Shown piece by piece: positions 9,065-16,476 of a stretch of 64,000 nucleotides of DNA. The stretch spans positions 254,673-318,672 of the forward strand of contig NZ_BSOB01000046.1 of NCBI RefSeq assembly GCF_030160295.1, in the 5' to 3' direction. Every line of letters begins with the position of its first letter. Positions within the stretch are counted from its first letter, which is position 1. The notes under the pieces are model-generated. The model did not search any database. It saw only the letters and a program-made list of their open reading frames with translations, and was not told where the DNA came from. This DNA comes from Dyella acidisoli (GTDB lineage Bacteria > Pseudomonadota > Gammaproteobacteria > Xanthomonadales > Rhodanobacteraceae). The position numbers were made by a program, and so were the translations under genes.

Positions 9065-9868
9065 ATGCGTCTTCGACTCGTACTCACACTCGCTTCTATG
9101 TTGCTGCTTGCAGCTTGCCATACCGTCAAGCTGCCCAAGTTGCCCCTGCCCACGGATCTGCTGCCGCAGAGTCAGCCGATCCGGCCGCTCGCCGACGCGA
9201 AGAAAGCGTTGAGCGACGCCACACCGTGCTGCACCACCTTCGCCGATTTTTCCTATCAGACTCTCCTGCCCTGGCGACCGCAGCGTTTCCAACTTGGCCC
9301 GGGCAGCCAGGTGGTGGCGATTAACGGTTCGCGCAGCTATTTCTTGAGTTTCACTTTGCCAGCGGACGTGAAGCTGCCGTACAAGGTCGGCCTGAAATCG
9401 GAACTGGTCGGCCGCTCCGTCACCAGCAGCAGCTATCTGTTTGCGCCGACCATCGTCCAGTTGGACGAAGCGTTCCAACCGATTGACTCGCAAGACGTGA
9501 AGCTGTGCGAATACATGGGCTGGAGCAACGACGATAGCGGTGCGTTCGGCAGTATCGAAGTCACCAATAGCCGCGCGCGTTACCTCGTCGTTTACAGCTC
9601 CGCCAAGCAGCAATCGGACAACACGTACTGGGAGCAGTCGGCCAGCACTTTCTCCACCACCAGCAGCACCAACGCCACGCCTGCTACCACGACCATGGGC
9701 GGCAGTTACAAAATCTCGCATGGTCCCGAAGGCGTGGTATGGGTAGGCATGATGGACAAATCGTATGCCCAAGCGGTCAACAAAGCCGTGTGCGCCAAGG
9801 CTCCGCAAGGCAACGGTCTGCTTAACTCGCTAAGTGCAGATCTCGGCTTGCAGCGGAGAGGCCCTTGA
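9065..9868 (+). CDS. MalM-like periplasmic lipoprotein
   Basis: A protein of 267 residues with a lipoprotein signal peptide ending in LLLAAC (Cys18). After a Pro-rich linker comes the MalM signature APCCTTF-like TPCCTTFADFSYQTL, followed by beta-rich sequence (GSRSYFLSFTLP) seen in the E. coli maltose-operon protein MalM. The function of MalM is not established. No maltose genes are nearby, so this is a stand-alone family member, translationally coupled to the next gene. Confidence 0.75.
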   Translation: MRLRLVLTLASMLLLAACHTVKLPKLPLPTDLLPQSQPIRPLADAKKALSDATPCCTTFADFSYQTLLPWRPQRFQLGPGSQVVAINGSRSYFLSFTLPADVKLPYKVGLKSELVGRSVTSSSYLFAPTIVQLDEAFQPIDSQDVKLCEYMGWSNDDSGAFGSIEVTNSRARYLVVYSSAKQQSDNTYWEQSASTFSTTSSTNATPATTTMGGSYKISHGPEGVVWVGMMDKSYAQAVNKAVCAKAPQGNGLLNSLSADLGLQRRGP

Positions 9869-10188
9869 TTCCCGTTGTGGTCTACATCGGCTTGCTGCTG
9901 ATCGGCCTTGCCTGTTTCATCACGCATGCTGTGCTGCCGTTTCGCATCGCCAAGCACTTGCGCGAAGACTACCCGCTGCACTGGAAGGTCATCGTCGATA
10001 CCGGCAGTGCACAGGCCGCACATGGGCCGCAGCTATGGCTGCGCATGCAAAACGTGCTGCGCTCCCCGGCCATTGCCGCCATCGACGATGCCGCGATCAC
10101 GCGACTGTGGCGCACCTGGCGTTACAGTCAATGGCTTGCTTGGGGCTGTTGGTTGGCGGCCTTGGCGATGCAATGGCATAGCCGCTGA
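9865..10188 (+). CDS. Small two-TM inner-membrane protein
   Basis: Unrecognised protein of 107 residues with a hydrophobic N-terminus (VVYIGLLLIGLACFITHAVL), a soluble middle and a second hydrophobic stretch near the C-terminus (WLAWGCWLAALAM). It begins with TTG at 9865, overlapping the TGA of the MalM-like gene, preceded by GGAGAGG. This strongly suggests translational coupling and a shared role with the lipoprotein. Confidence 0.65.
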   Translation: MIPVVVYIGLLLIGLACFITHAVLPFRIAKHLREDYPLHWKVIVDTGSAQAAHGPQLWLRMQNVLRSPAIAAIDDAAITRLWRTWRYSQWLAWGCWLAALAMQWHSR

Positions 10189-10193
10189 CCGCA

Positions 10194-10339
10194 AGAGTCT
10201 GTTTAATATCTCAGCGCAGCCCGCCTAGCCCCTGAGTAGTCGTTAGGTGGTCGTGCTGGCTGTCTGGTCAAGCCGCGCACGGCCGCATAGCGGCTACTCA
10301 GGGGCTAGGCGAACTACGCTGAAACATTAAATAGGCTCT
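10194..10339. repeat. 146-bp imperfect palindromic element
   Basis: Two arms of about 46 bp (10194-10239 and 10294-10339) are inverted copies. The inner 17 bp GCCTAGCCCCTGAGTAG are identical, and the outer parts (AGAG-CT-TTTAAT, TCAGCG) differ mainly by transitions. A 54-bp GC-rich core separates the arms. It fills almost the whole gap between two genes and ends just before the ribosome-binding site of the SDR gene. It may be a MITE-like element, a REP-like element or a structured leader. No coding potential. Confidence 0.75.
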
Positions 10340-10353
10340 AATCAGGAGATCAC

Positions 10354-11145
10354 ATGGATTTGAATCTGCGCGGCCGTCATGCTCTCGTGTGCGGCGCATC
10401 GCAAGGTATCGGCCACGCGGCAGCCGTCGAACTCGCCGAACTCGGTGCCGATGTCACCCTGCTGGCACGTTCTGCCGAGCGCCTGGCCTCGCTCGCCGAA
10501 AACCTGCCACGCACGCATCCCGCGCAACGCCATAGCTGGCGCAGCGTCGACATGTTGGATTCCGATGCACTCCATGCGGCAGCTGTCGACATTGTCGGAG
10601 CCAGTCCGGTGCATATCCTGATCAACAACACCGGTGGTCCAGTTGGAGGCCCCATCCATAGTGCGGCAACAGCCGCCTTCGAGAACACCTTCCGTCAGCA
10701 TGTACTGGCAGCTCACACACTGCTGCAAGTGGTGCTGCAAGGCATGCGCGACAGCGGCTATGGACGCGTGGTGAATGTCATCTCCACATCGGTGAAGGAG
10801 CCGATTCCCGGGCTCGGCGTATCGAACACCGTGCGCGCAGCGATGGCCGCCTGGGCCAAGACGATGTCCGGCGAATTGGCCGCTGACGGCATCACCGTCA
10901 ACAACGTACTACCGGGCTATACCCGCACTGCCCGACTCGATGGCCTGCTCGAGGTGCAAGCGCAAAAAAGCGGGCGTAGCGAACAAGAACTAGCCAAAGA
11001 AATGGCAGCCGCCGTACCTGCGCGCCGTTTCGGCGAACCGGGAGAAATCGCCGCCGTAATCGCCTTCCTTTGCACGCCGGCGGCGGCTTACGTCAACGGC
11101 GTGAGCATTGCAGTGGATGGTGGGCGGACGAAGGCGCTGAGCTGA
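10354..11145 (+). CDS. SDR family oxidoreductase (first gene of putative aminomuconate operon)
   Basis: A 263-residue classical short-chain dehydrogenase with the cofactor motif CGASQGIGHAAA, the NNTGG (NNAG-like) motif, and a C-terminal YVNGVSIAVDGGR. The usual catalytic YxxxK is replaced: at the expected place the protein reads VSNTVRAAMAAWAKTMSGELA, with no Tyr before the lysine. This occurs in an SDR subfamily resembling FabG but of unclear activity. RBS AGGAG at 10342. It precedes the semialdehyde dehydrogenase on the same strand and probably belongs to its pathway. The substrate is unknown. Confidence 0.85.
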   Translation: MDLNLRGRHALVCGASQGIGHAAAVELAELGADVTLLARSAERLASLAENLPRTHPAQRHSWRSVDMLDSDALHAAAVDIVGASPVHILINNTGGPVGGPIHSAATAAFENTFRQHVLAAHTLLQVVLQGMRDSGYGRVVNVISTSVKEPIPGLGVSNTVRAAMAAWAKTMSGELAADGITVNNVLPGYTRTARLDGLLEVQAQKSGRSEQELAKEMAAAVPARRFGEPGEIAAVIAFLCTPAAAYVNGVSIAVDGGRTKALS

Positions 11146-11202
11146 TCACACATACTCCCGCGTCCGGTGCATTTCGCGCACGCAAGCCCTAAGCTTGCGA
11201 GG

Positions 11203-12654
11203 ATGCCAAGCACACGCCTCGCCAATCTCATCGATGGTCGCCTGCAGGCGCCTTTAGACGATCGCTGGCTCGACGTCTACGAACCAGCCACCGGCGCAGT
11301 GTTTGCGCAATGTCCCGACTCCTCTGCTGCCGACGTGGAAGCTGCAGCAAAAGCCGCACAAAGCGCAGCACCGGGCTGGGCAGCCACGCCTGCTGAAACA
11401 CGGGCGCAACGGCTGCACAAGCTGGCCGACCTGATTGAAGCACGCATCGATGAATTCGCCGCACTGGAATCGCGCGACAGCGGCAAGCCCGTAGCGCTCG
11501 CCAGGCGCCTGGATATTCCCCGTGCCATTTCCAATCTGCGCTTCTTCGCTGCCGCGATCATCGGTTGGGAAAGCGAAGCGCACGCGATGGAAACCGGCGC
11601 GATCAACTACACGCTGCGTCATCCGCTCGGCGTGGTCGGCTGCATCAGCCCGTGGAATCTTCCCCTGTATCTGTTCACGTGGAAGATTGCACCGGCGCTG
11701 GCCAGCGGCAATGCAGTCATCGCCAAGCCTTCCGAAATCACGCCCTGCACGGCTGCCCTGCTGGGCGAGCTCAGCATTGAAGCGGGCTTTCCACCTGGCG
11801 TGCTGAACGTCGTCCAAGGACGCGGGCCTAGCACCGGCCAAGCCATCGTCGAACACCCGGCGGTAAAGGCCATTTCCTTCACCGGCAGCACGCGCACTGG
11901 CGCCAGCATCGCGGCGACGGCGGCACCGCAATTCAAGAAGCTGTCGTTGGAACTGGGCGGCAAGAATCCCGCCATTGTGTTCGCCGATGCTGACCTCAGC
12001 GACGAAAACCTCGACACCATCGTGCGCTCCGGCTTCGCCAATCAGGGTGAGATCTGTCTTTGCGGCTCGCGCTTGCTGGTGCAACGTTCGATCTACGACA
12101 GTTTCCGCGAACGCTATCTGGCGAAAGTGCAGGCGCTGCGCGTAGGCGATCCACAGGAAGCACCCAGCGATCTGGGCGCACTCGTTTCGCGCGAACACTT
12201 CGACAAAGTGATGCGCTGCATTACGCAGGCACGCGATGAAGGTGGGCGCATTCTCTGCGGCGGCCATGCGCTGAAACTCGAAGGGCGCTGCGCCGATGGC
12301 TGGTTCACCGCACCCACGGTGATCGATGGCTTGTCGAACGACACGCTTACCAATCAGCAGGAAATCTTCGGCCCCGTCGTCACGCTGATTCCGTTCGGTG
12401 ATGAAGCCGAAGCGCTCGCCATCGCCAATGGCACCGGCTACGGCCTAGCCGCCTCGCTATGGACTAGCGACCTGTCGCGCGCCCATCGCATGGGCGCGCA
12501 ATTGGAATTCGGCATCGTGTGGATCAACTGCTGGCTGCTGCGCGATCTGCGCACACCGTTCGGCGGCAGCAAGCAATCCGGCGTCGGTCGCGAAGGCGGC
12601 GCGGAAGCACTGCGCTTCTTCACCGAGCCACGCAACATCTGCATTCGTTATTGA
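11203..12654 (+). CDS. 2-aminomuconic (hydroxymuconic) semialdehyde dehydrogenase family
   Basis: A 483-residue NAD-dependent aldehyde dehydrogenase. Motifs: SPWNLPLYLFTWKIAPALA, the NAD loop FTGSTRTG, catalytic Glu in ELGGKNP, and catalytic Cys in NQGEICLCGSRLLVQ. The CLCGSR context and ARRLDIPRAISNLRFFA are typical of 2-aminomuconate/2-hydroxymuconate semialdehyde dehydrogenases. This enzyme oxidises 2-aminomuconate semialdehyde in tryptophan degradation. The downstream RidA-type aminomuconate deaminase supports that assignment. Start ATG at 11203 with GCGAGG in front; an upstream in-frame ATG at 11167 lacks a good RBS. Confidence 0.85.
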   Translation: MPSTRLANLIDGRLQAPLDDRWLDVYEPATGAVFAQCPDSSAADVEAAAKAAQSAAPGWAATPAETRAQRLHKLADLIEARIDEFAALESRDSGKPVALARRLDIPRAISNLRFFAAAIIGWESEAHAMETGAINYTLRHPLGVVGCISPWNLPLYLFTWKIAPALASGNAVIAKPSEITPCTAALLGELSIEAGFPPGVLNVVQGRGPSTGQAIVEHPAVKAISFTGSTRTGASIAATAAPQFKKLSLELGGKNPAIVFADADLSDENLDTIVRSGFANQGEICLCGSRLLVQRSIYDSFRERYLAKVQALRVGDPQEAPSDLGALVSREHFDKVMRCITQARDEGGRILCGGHALKLEGRCADGWFTAPTVIDGLSNDTLTNQQEIFGPVVTLIPFGDEAEALAIANGTGYGLAASLWTSDLSRAHRMGAQLEFGIVWINCWLLRDLRTPFGGSKQSGVGREGGAEALRFFTEPRNICIRY

Positions 12655-12664
12655 GGAAAGCACC

Positions 12665-13333
12665 TTGAGCAATCCACTACAGGATCTGATCGACAGCAAT
12701 CGCCGCTGGTCGGCAGCGGTAACAGAAGCCGATCCGAAGTTCTTTGAACGGCTCGCCAAGCAGCAATCGCCTAAGTATCTGTGGATCGGCTGCTCCGATT
12801 CGCGCGTACCGGCCACACAGATCGTGGATCTGCCGCCGGGCGAGATCTTCGTGCAGCGCAACGTCGCCAACGTGGTATCGCATACGGATCTCAACTGCCT
12901 CAGCACCATCCAGTTTGCGGTGGACGTGCTGAAAGTGGAGCACATCATCGTGGTCGGTCATTACGGCTGCGGCGGCGTGCAAGCGGTACTGGACGAACTG
13001 CGCCTTGGCCTGGTCGACAACTGGCTGCGCCATGTCGGCGACGTGGCGCACAAACACATCGACAAGCTGGCAACTGTGGATTCGATGCCACTGCGCAATA
13101 TGCGCCTGTGCGAGCTCAACGCGATCGAACAGGTGGTCAACGTATGCCAGACCACCATCGTGATGGATGCCTGGGATCGCGGTCAGCCGCTTTCCGTACA
13201 TGCGTGGTGCTACAGCCTCGCCAACGGACATATGCACGACCTGGGCATGCATGTGTCATCGCGCGAAGCGTTGCGGCCCAGTTACGAACAAGCGTTGGAG
13301 CTGTTGATGCACCACGCGAAGGAGCTGCGATGA
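12665..13333 (+). CDS. can: Beta-class carbonic anhydrase
   Basis: A 222-residue enzyme interconverting CO2 and bicarbonate. The zinc ligands Cys43, His99 and Cys102 and the Asp45-Arg47 dyad (GCSDSRVPATQI; GHYGCGGV) align with E. coli Can (Cys42, Asp44, His98, Cys101). Start is TTG at 12665 with GAGGAAA upstream. It lies 10 bp after the dehydrogenase and overlaps the deaminase by 4 bp (ATGA), so it is firmly inside the operon. The pathway's ACMS decarboxylase step releases CO2, which may explain its presence, but this is inference. Confidence 0.96.
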   Translation: MSNPLQDLIDSNRRWSAAVTEADPKFFERLAKQQSPKYLWIGCSDSRVPATQIVDLPPGEIFVQRNVANVVSHTDLNCLSTIQFAVDVLKVEHIIVVGHYGCGGVQAVLDELRLGLVDNWLRHVGDVAHKHIDKLATVDSMPLRNMRLCELNAIEQVVNVCQTTIVMDAWDRGQPLSVHAWCYSLANGHMHDLGMHVSSREALRPSYEQALELLMHHAKELR

Positions 13334-13758
13334 GCAACGTGGTGCGCACAGATGCCGCACCCGCACCCGTCGGTGCCTATCCGCACGCGCGCCGCGTGGG
13401 TGATTTGCTGTTTCTTTCCGGTGTAGGTCCGCGCGAGCCCGGCACCAACGCCATTCCAGGCAACGTCTACGACGCCGCGGGAAAGCTGGTCGGCTACGAC
13501 ATCGAACAACAGTGCCGACAGGTGTTCGCCAATGTGCGTGCAGTGCTGGAAGCAAGCGGCGTCCGCTGGGAGGATCTGGTCGACGTCACCGTGTTCCTCA
13601 CCGACATGGCACGCGATTTCCCCACGTACAACCGTCTCTATGCCGAATACTTCAAGGGCGTGGATGCCTGCCGCACCACGCTTGGCATCACCGCGTTGCC
13701 AACACCGATTGCCATCGAGTTGAAGTGCGTGGCCGCGTTGCCGGCTTCATCGCGCTGA
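13330..13758 (+). CDS. RidA-family 2-aminomuconate deaminase
   Basis: A 142-residue YjgF/RidA-like protein. It has the aminomuconate-deaminase features GVGPREPGTN, CRQVFANVRAVLEASGVRWEDLV, VTVFLTDM, then CRTTLGITALPTPIAIELK. Homologues in Pseudomonas and Bordetella convert 2-aminomuconate to oxalocrotonate and ammonia. Its ATG overlaps the carbonic anhydrase stop. The upstream enzymes of the pathway (dioxygenase, ACMS decarboxylase) are not in the window. Confidence 0.85.
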   Translation: MSNVVRTDAAPAPVGAYPHARRVGDLLFLSGVGPREPGTNAIPGNVYDAAGKLVGYDIEQQCRQVFANVRAVLEASGVRWEDLVDVTVFLTDMARDFPTYNRLYAEYFKGVDACRTTLGITALPTPIAIELKCVAALPASSR

Positions 13759-13760
13759 CA

Positions 13761-13790
13761 CAAAAAACCCGGAGGCCTTCGCCACCGGGT
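13761..13790 (-). terminator. Bidirectional-type terminator between deaminase and small secreted protein
   Basis: ACCCGG...CCGGGT with inner GGC-CTTC-GCC forms a hairpin. On the minus strand it is followed by six T residues, so it terminates the leftward small gene. On the plus strand it is followed by CTTTG and may also end the aminomuconate operon. Confidence 0.75.
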
Positions 13791-13816
13791 CTTTGCATCC
13801 GAACTGGATGAGTGAA

Positions 13817-14041
13817 TTACTTGCCAGCGGCCGTGCTGCTGGAAGCCGGTGCTGCTTCGGTGCTGCTGGCCTTCTTCGTCGACTTGTGGCTCTTGTGAGT
13901 CGAGGACTTGTGGGCGTGCTTGGCGGGCGCAGCCGAGGTCGACGCGGGTGCCGGAGCAGCCGACGTGTCCTGAGCCAGCACCGAACCGGAAAGAGCGACA
14001 CCTGCCACAAGCAGGGAAGCGATCGCAAGTTTACGCATCAT
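13817..14041 (-). CDS. Small secreted Ala/Ser/Lys/His-rich protein
   Basis: A 74-residue protein with a clear Sec signal peptide (MMRKLAIASLLVAGVALSGS, cleaved near VLA-Q), then a low-complexity mature part of about 50 residues: Ala/Pro/Ser followed by a cationic KHAHKSSTHKSHKSTKKASS block. Start ATG at 14041 with GAGG 9 nt upstream; 14047 and 14038 are alternatives. It has its own terminator, which argues for a real gene. Similar Lys/His/Ala-rich periplasmic peptides are common in Xanthomonadales, with unknown function. Confidence 0.7.
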   Translation of the reverse strand: MMRKLAIASLLVAGVALSGSVLAQDTSAAPAPASTSAAPAKHAHKSSTHKSHKSTKKASSTEAAPASSSTAAGK

Positions 14042-14234
14042 GATCATGAGCCTCGAGATTTTGGTCGCCACGGACCCGGCCGGAACCCGGCTATCGCGGG
14101 CGGCGTGACGGCCCTAACAATGCATCCACCTCGGCATACCGAAACTGAACGGCGGTTGGAAAATGTCGATGCCGCGGGTAGCCATTTAAACAAACACCCA
14201 AATCCGCTGACATCCCATTGGCATGCCTACAGGT

Positions 14235-15014
14235 TCAGGCAAGACAGCAACGCAACAGCTCAAGAATGGTGGCCTGCACCTGTTTTGCCTTGGCCTCATC
14301 CCAGGCGAAGCTTTCCTCGTCCATGTATTGGTACTGCGCCAGCTCAAGCTGCACGGCCTGGACGCCGTCAGCCGGATGCCCGTAGTGGCGGGTGATGTGG
14401 CCGCCCTTGAAGCGTCCATTGACGACGAAGTCGTAGCGATTCTGGGCTTCCAGGACGTTGGTGAGGCTCCATTGCAGATCGGGACCACAGCTCGTGCTGT
14501 CGGCCGTGCCCAGGTTGAAATCCGGCAGCCGGCCCTCGAACAGCATGGGAACCCGGCTGCGAATGGAATGGCCGTCCCACAATACCGCCCTACCGTGCTC
14601 TGCTTTCAGTCGCGCAAGCTCGCCGGCAAGCGCCTGGTGATAGGGACGCCACCAGGTGTCGACACGCTGGTGGATTTCGTCTGCGTCCGGCTCCTGCCCC
14701 TCCAGGTAAAGCGGCTCGCCATCGAAACCAATGGTCGGCAGCAGACCTGTTTCACGGCGCCCCGGATACAGGGCATGGCCGTCCGCAGGACGATTCAGAT
14801 CGACTACGTAGCGCGAAGCAACCGGCCTGATCATGCTGGCCCCAAGTGCTCGCGCCAGAGGTTCATACAGCCGGGCGACGTGCCAGTCCGTATCGGGGAC
14901 GCGGTGCGCGCGGGGCTGCAGCCGTGGGATCAAATCGCTAGGAAGATGGGTGCCGTCGTGCGGCAGGCTGATCAGCAGCGGCACATGGCCGCGGGTAAGG
15001 GTGAATGTATCCAT
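14235..15014 (-). CDS. hutG: N-formylglutamate deformylase
   Basis: A 259-residue N-formylglutamate amidohydrolase, the last step of the five-step histidine utilisation pathway (N-formyl-L-glutamate to glutamate and formate). Motifs: LLISLPHDGTHLP, DTDWHVARLY, SRYVVDLNRPADG, WDGHSIRS, NGRFKGGHITRHYG. Other hut genes are not in the window. It follows gor after 24 bp on the same strand, so the two may share a transcript. Confidence 0.92.
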   Translation of the reverse strand: MDTFTLTRGHVPLLISLPHDGTHLPSDLIPRLQPRAHRVPDTDWHVARLYEPLARALGASMIRPVASRYVVDLNRPADGHALYPGRRETGLLPTIGFDGEPLYLEGQEPDADEIHQRVDTWWRPYHQALAGELARLKAEHGRAVLWDGHSIRSRVPMLFEGRLPDFNLGTADSTSCGPDLQWSLTNVLEAQNRYDFVVNGRFKGGHITRHYGHPADGVQAVQLELAQYQYMDEESFAWDEAKAKQVQATILELLRCCLA

Positions 15015-15038
15015 TCGCCCAGTTTGACCCGTCCACGC

Positions 15039-16385
15039 TCAGTGCAGCAACAGCAGCTCCTCCGCCGCGGTGGGATGGATCGCGATCGCCGCCTTCAGGT
15101 CACGCCAATACAGCCCCTTCTGCATCGCCACCGCGAAGCCCTGCAGCAATTCGTCACTGCCCGGCCCCAGCACATGGATGCCGACAACCTTGCGCTCCTC
15201 ACCGACGGTCACCACCTTCACCACACTTTGCTCCGACCGACCGGCCACCATCCACAACAAGGGGGTATAGCGGCCGGTATGCACATTCACCGCATTACCG
15301 TAACGCGCATGTGCCTGCTGTTCGGTAAGGCCAACGGCACCCAGCGGTGGCTCGGAAAACACCACACTGGGAATGACACTGTCGTCGAACCTTGCACCAG
15401 CGTGACCGCCAATCAATCGATCGGCCAGCGCACGCCCCGCCGCCACGGCGACCGGTGTGAGCGCCCTGCGATCGGTGACGTCGCCCACTGCATAGATGCC
15501 GGACACGTTGGTGTTCTGATATGCATCCACCAGTACATGACCACGTTCGTCGCATTCCACACCAAGTTCTTCCAGGCCGAGGTTGCCGCTGTTGGGCACA
15601 CGCCCCAACGCCCATAGCACCGCATCGTAGACGCCATGCTCGGCGCCATCGAGCGCTTCCAATGTCACCTTGCCCAATTGGCCACGCGCCGATTTGATTC
15701 GCGTATTGCGCACGATGCGAATTCCATGTGCCTGCATCTGTACGGCCAATGCTTCGACCAATTCAAGATCAAAGCCCGTCAGCAGCTTCTCACGCACCAG
15801 CAAATCCACCTGGCAGCCAAGTCCGCGCAGCACACAGCCAAATTCCACCGCTACGTAGCCGCCGCCGACCACCGCAATGCGTTGGGGTGGCGCATCGAGT
15901 TCGAAGATCTGGTCGGACACGATACCCAGTTCGAAACCGGGAATATCGAGCCGATTCGGCCGGGCACCTGTCGCAATCACGATATGCGGCGCGCTTGCTT
16001 GCGTCCCCTTAGGCGTGACCACTGTGTCGTTTGAAACCAGCCGCACCGATTCGTCGATCACGTGGATGCCGGCCAGGTCCAACCGCTTCGCATAGCGATC
16101 GCGGATGCCAGCGATGTATTGGTCGCGCAAGTTGCGAAAGCGCGCCCAATCCAAGCGCAAGGGTCCGGAATCGAACCCAATTTCCTGACCCAACTGATGC
16201 ATGTCGGCAATCTGCGCCGCGAACCACATCGCCTTCTTCGGCACGCAACCGCGATTCACGCAGGTGCCGCCAAGTGGATCAGGCTCGAATAACGCAACCC
16301 GCGCACCCAATCGCGCCGCGTGCTGTGCAGCACTCAAACCACCGGATCCTGCTCCCACAACGATCAGATCGAAGCGTTCGCTCAT
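15039..16385 (-). CDS. gor: Glutathione-disulfide reductase
   Basis: A 448-residue class I pyridine nucleotide-disulfide oxidoreductase. FAD motif VVGAGSGGLSAA, redox-active Cys42 and Cys47 in GGTCVNRGCVPKK, NAD(P)H motif GGGYVAVEFG, second FAD motif YAVGDVT, and the C-terminal catalytic AIHPTAAEELL. The HPT-A-EE ending and the CVNRGCVPKK box are typical of glutathione reductase. It keeps glutathione reduced in the cytoplasm. Confidence 0.93.
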   Translation of the reverse strand: MSERFDLIVVGAGSGGLSAAQHAARLGARVALFEPDPLGGTCVNRGCVPKKAMWFAAQIADMHQLGQEIGFDSGPLRLDWARFRNLRDQYIAGIRDRYAKRLDLAGIHVIDESVRLVSNDTVVTPKGTQASAPHIVIATGARPNRLDIPGFELGIVSDQIFELDAPPQRIAVVGGGYVAVEFGCVLRGLGCQVDLLVREKLLTGFDLELVEALAVQMQAHGIRIVRNTRIKSARGQLGKVTLEALDGAEHGVYDAVLWALGRVPNSGNLGLEELGVECDERGHVLVDAYQNTNVSGIYAVGDVTDRRALTPVAVAAGRALADRLIGGHAGARFDDSVIPSVVFSEPPLGAVGLTEQQAHARYGNAVNVHTGRYTPLLWMVAGRSEQSVVKVVTVGEERKVVGIHVLGPGSDELLQGFAVAMQKGLYWRDLKAAIAIHPTAAEELLLLH

Positions 16386-16411
16386 GCATCCTCCTGCTGT
16401 TTTTTTCCGAC

Positions 16412-16430
16412 GTCGTTCCGGAGGAATGAC
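16412..16430. repeat. Short GTCGTTCC/GGAATGAC palindrome
   Basis: GTCGTTCC and GGAATGAC are separated by GGA, between dadA and gor. It resembles the arms of the GTCATTCC repeat family found elsewhere in the window. The run of seven T residues lies on the wrong side to make a terminator for leftward dadA. Confidence 0.4.
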
Positions 16431-16476
16431 GACTCACTTCAGATAAGGTTTCAGGCAACGTGCGCAATGAACACGT

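Noticed and set aside
8150-9808. A 552-codon open frame antisense to asnS and the MalM-like gene
   Set aside because: The plus strand carries clear asparaginyl-tRNA synthetase and lipoprotein genes; the antisense frame is open because of high GC third-position bias. No RBS or known domain.
16141-16180. GGTCCGGAATCGAACCC resembling a tRNA T-arm
   Set aside because: It lies inside the gor coding sequence and no acceptor stem or anticodon arm surrounds it.
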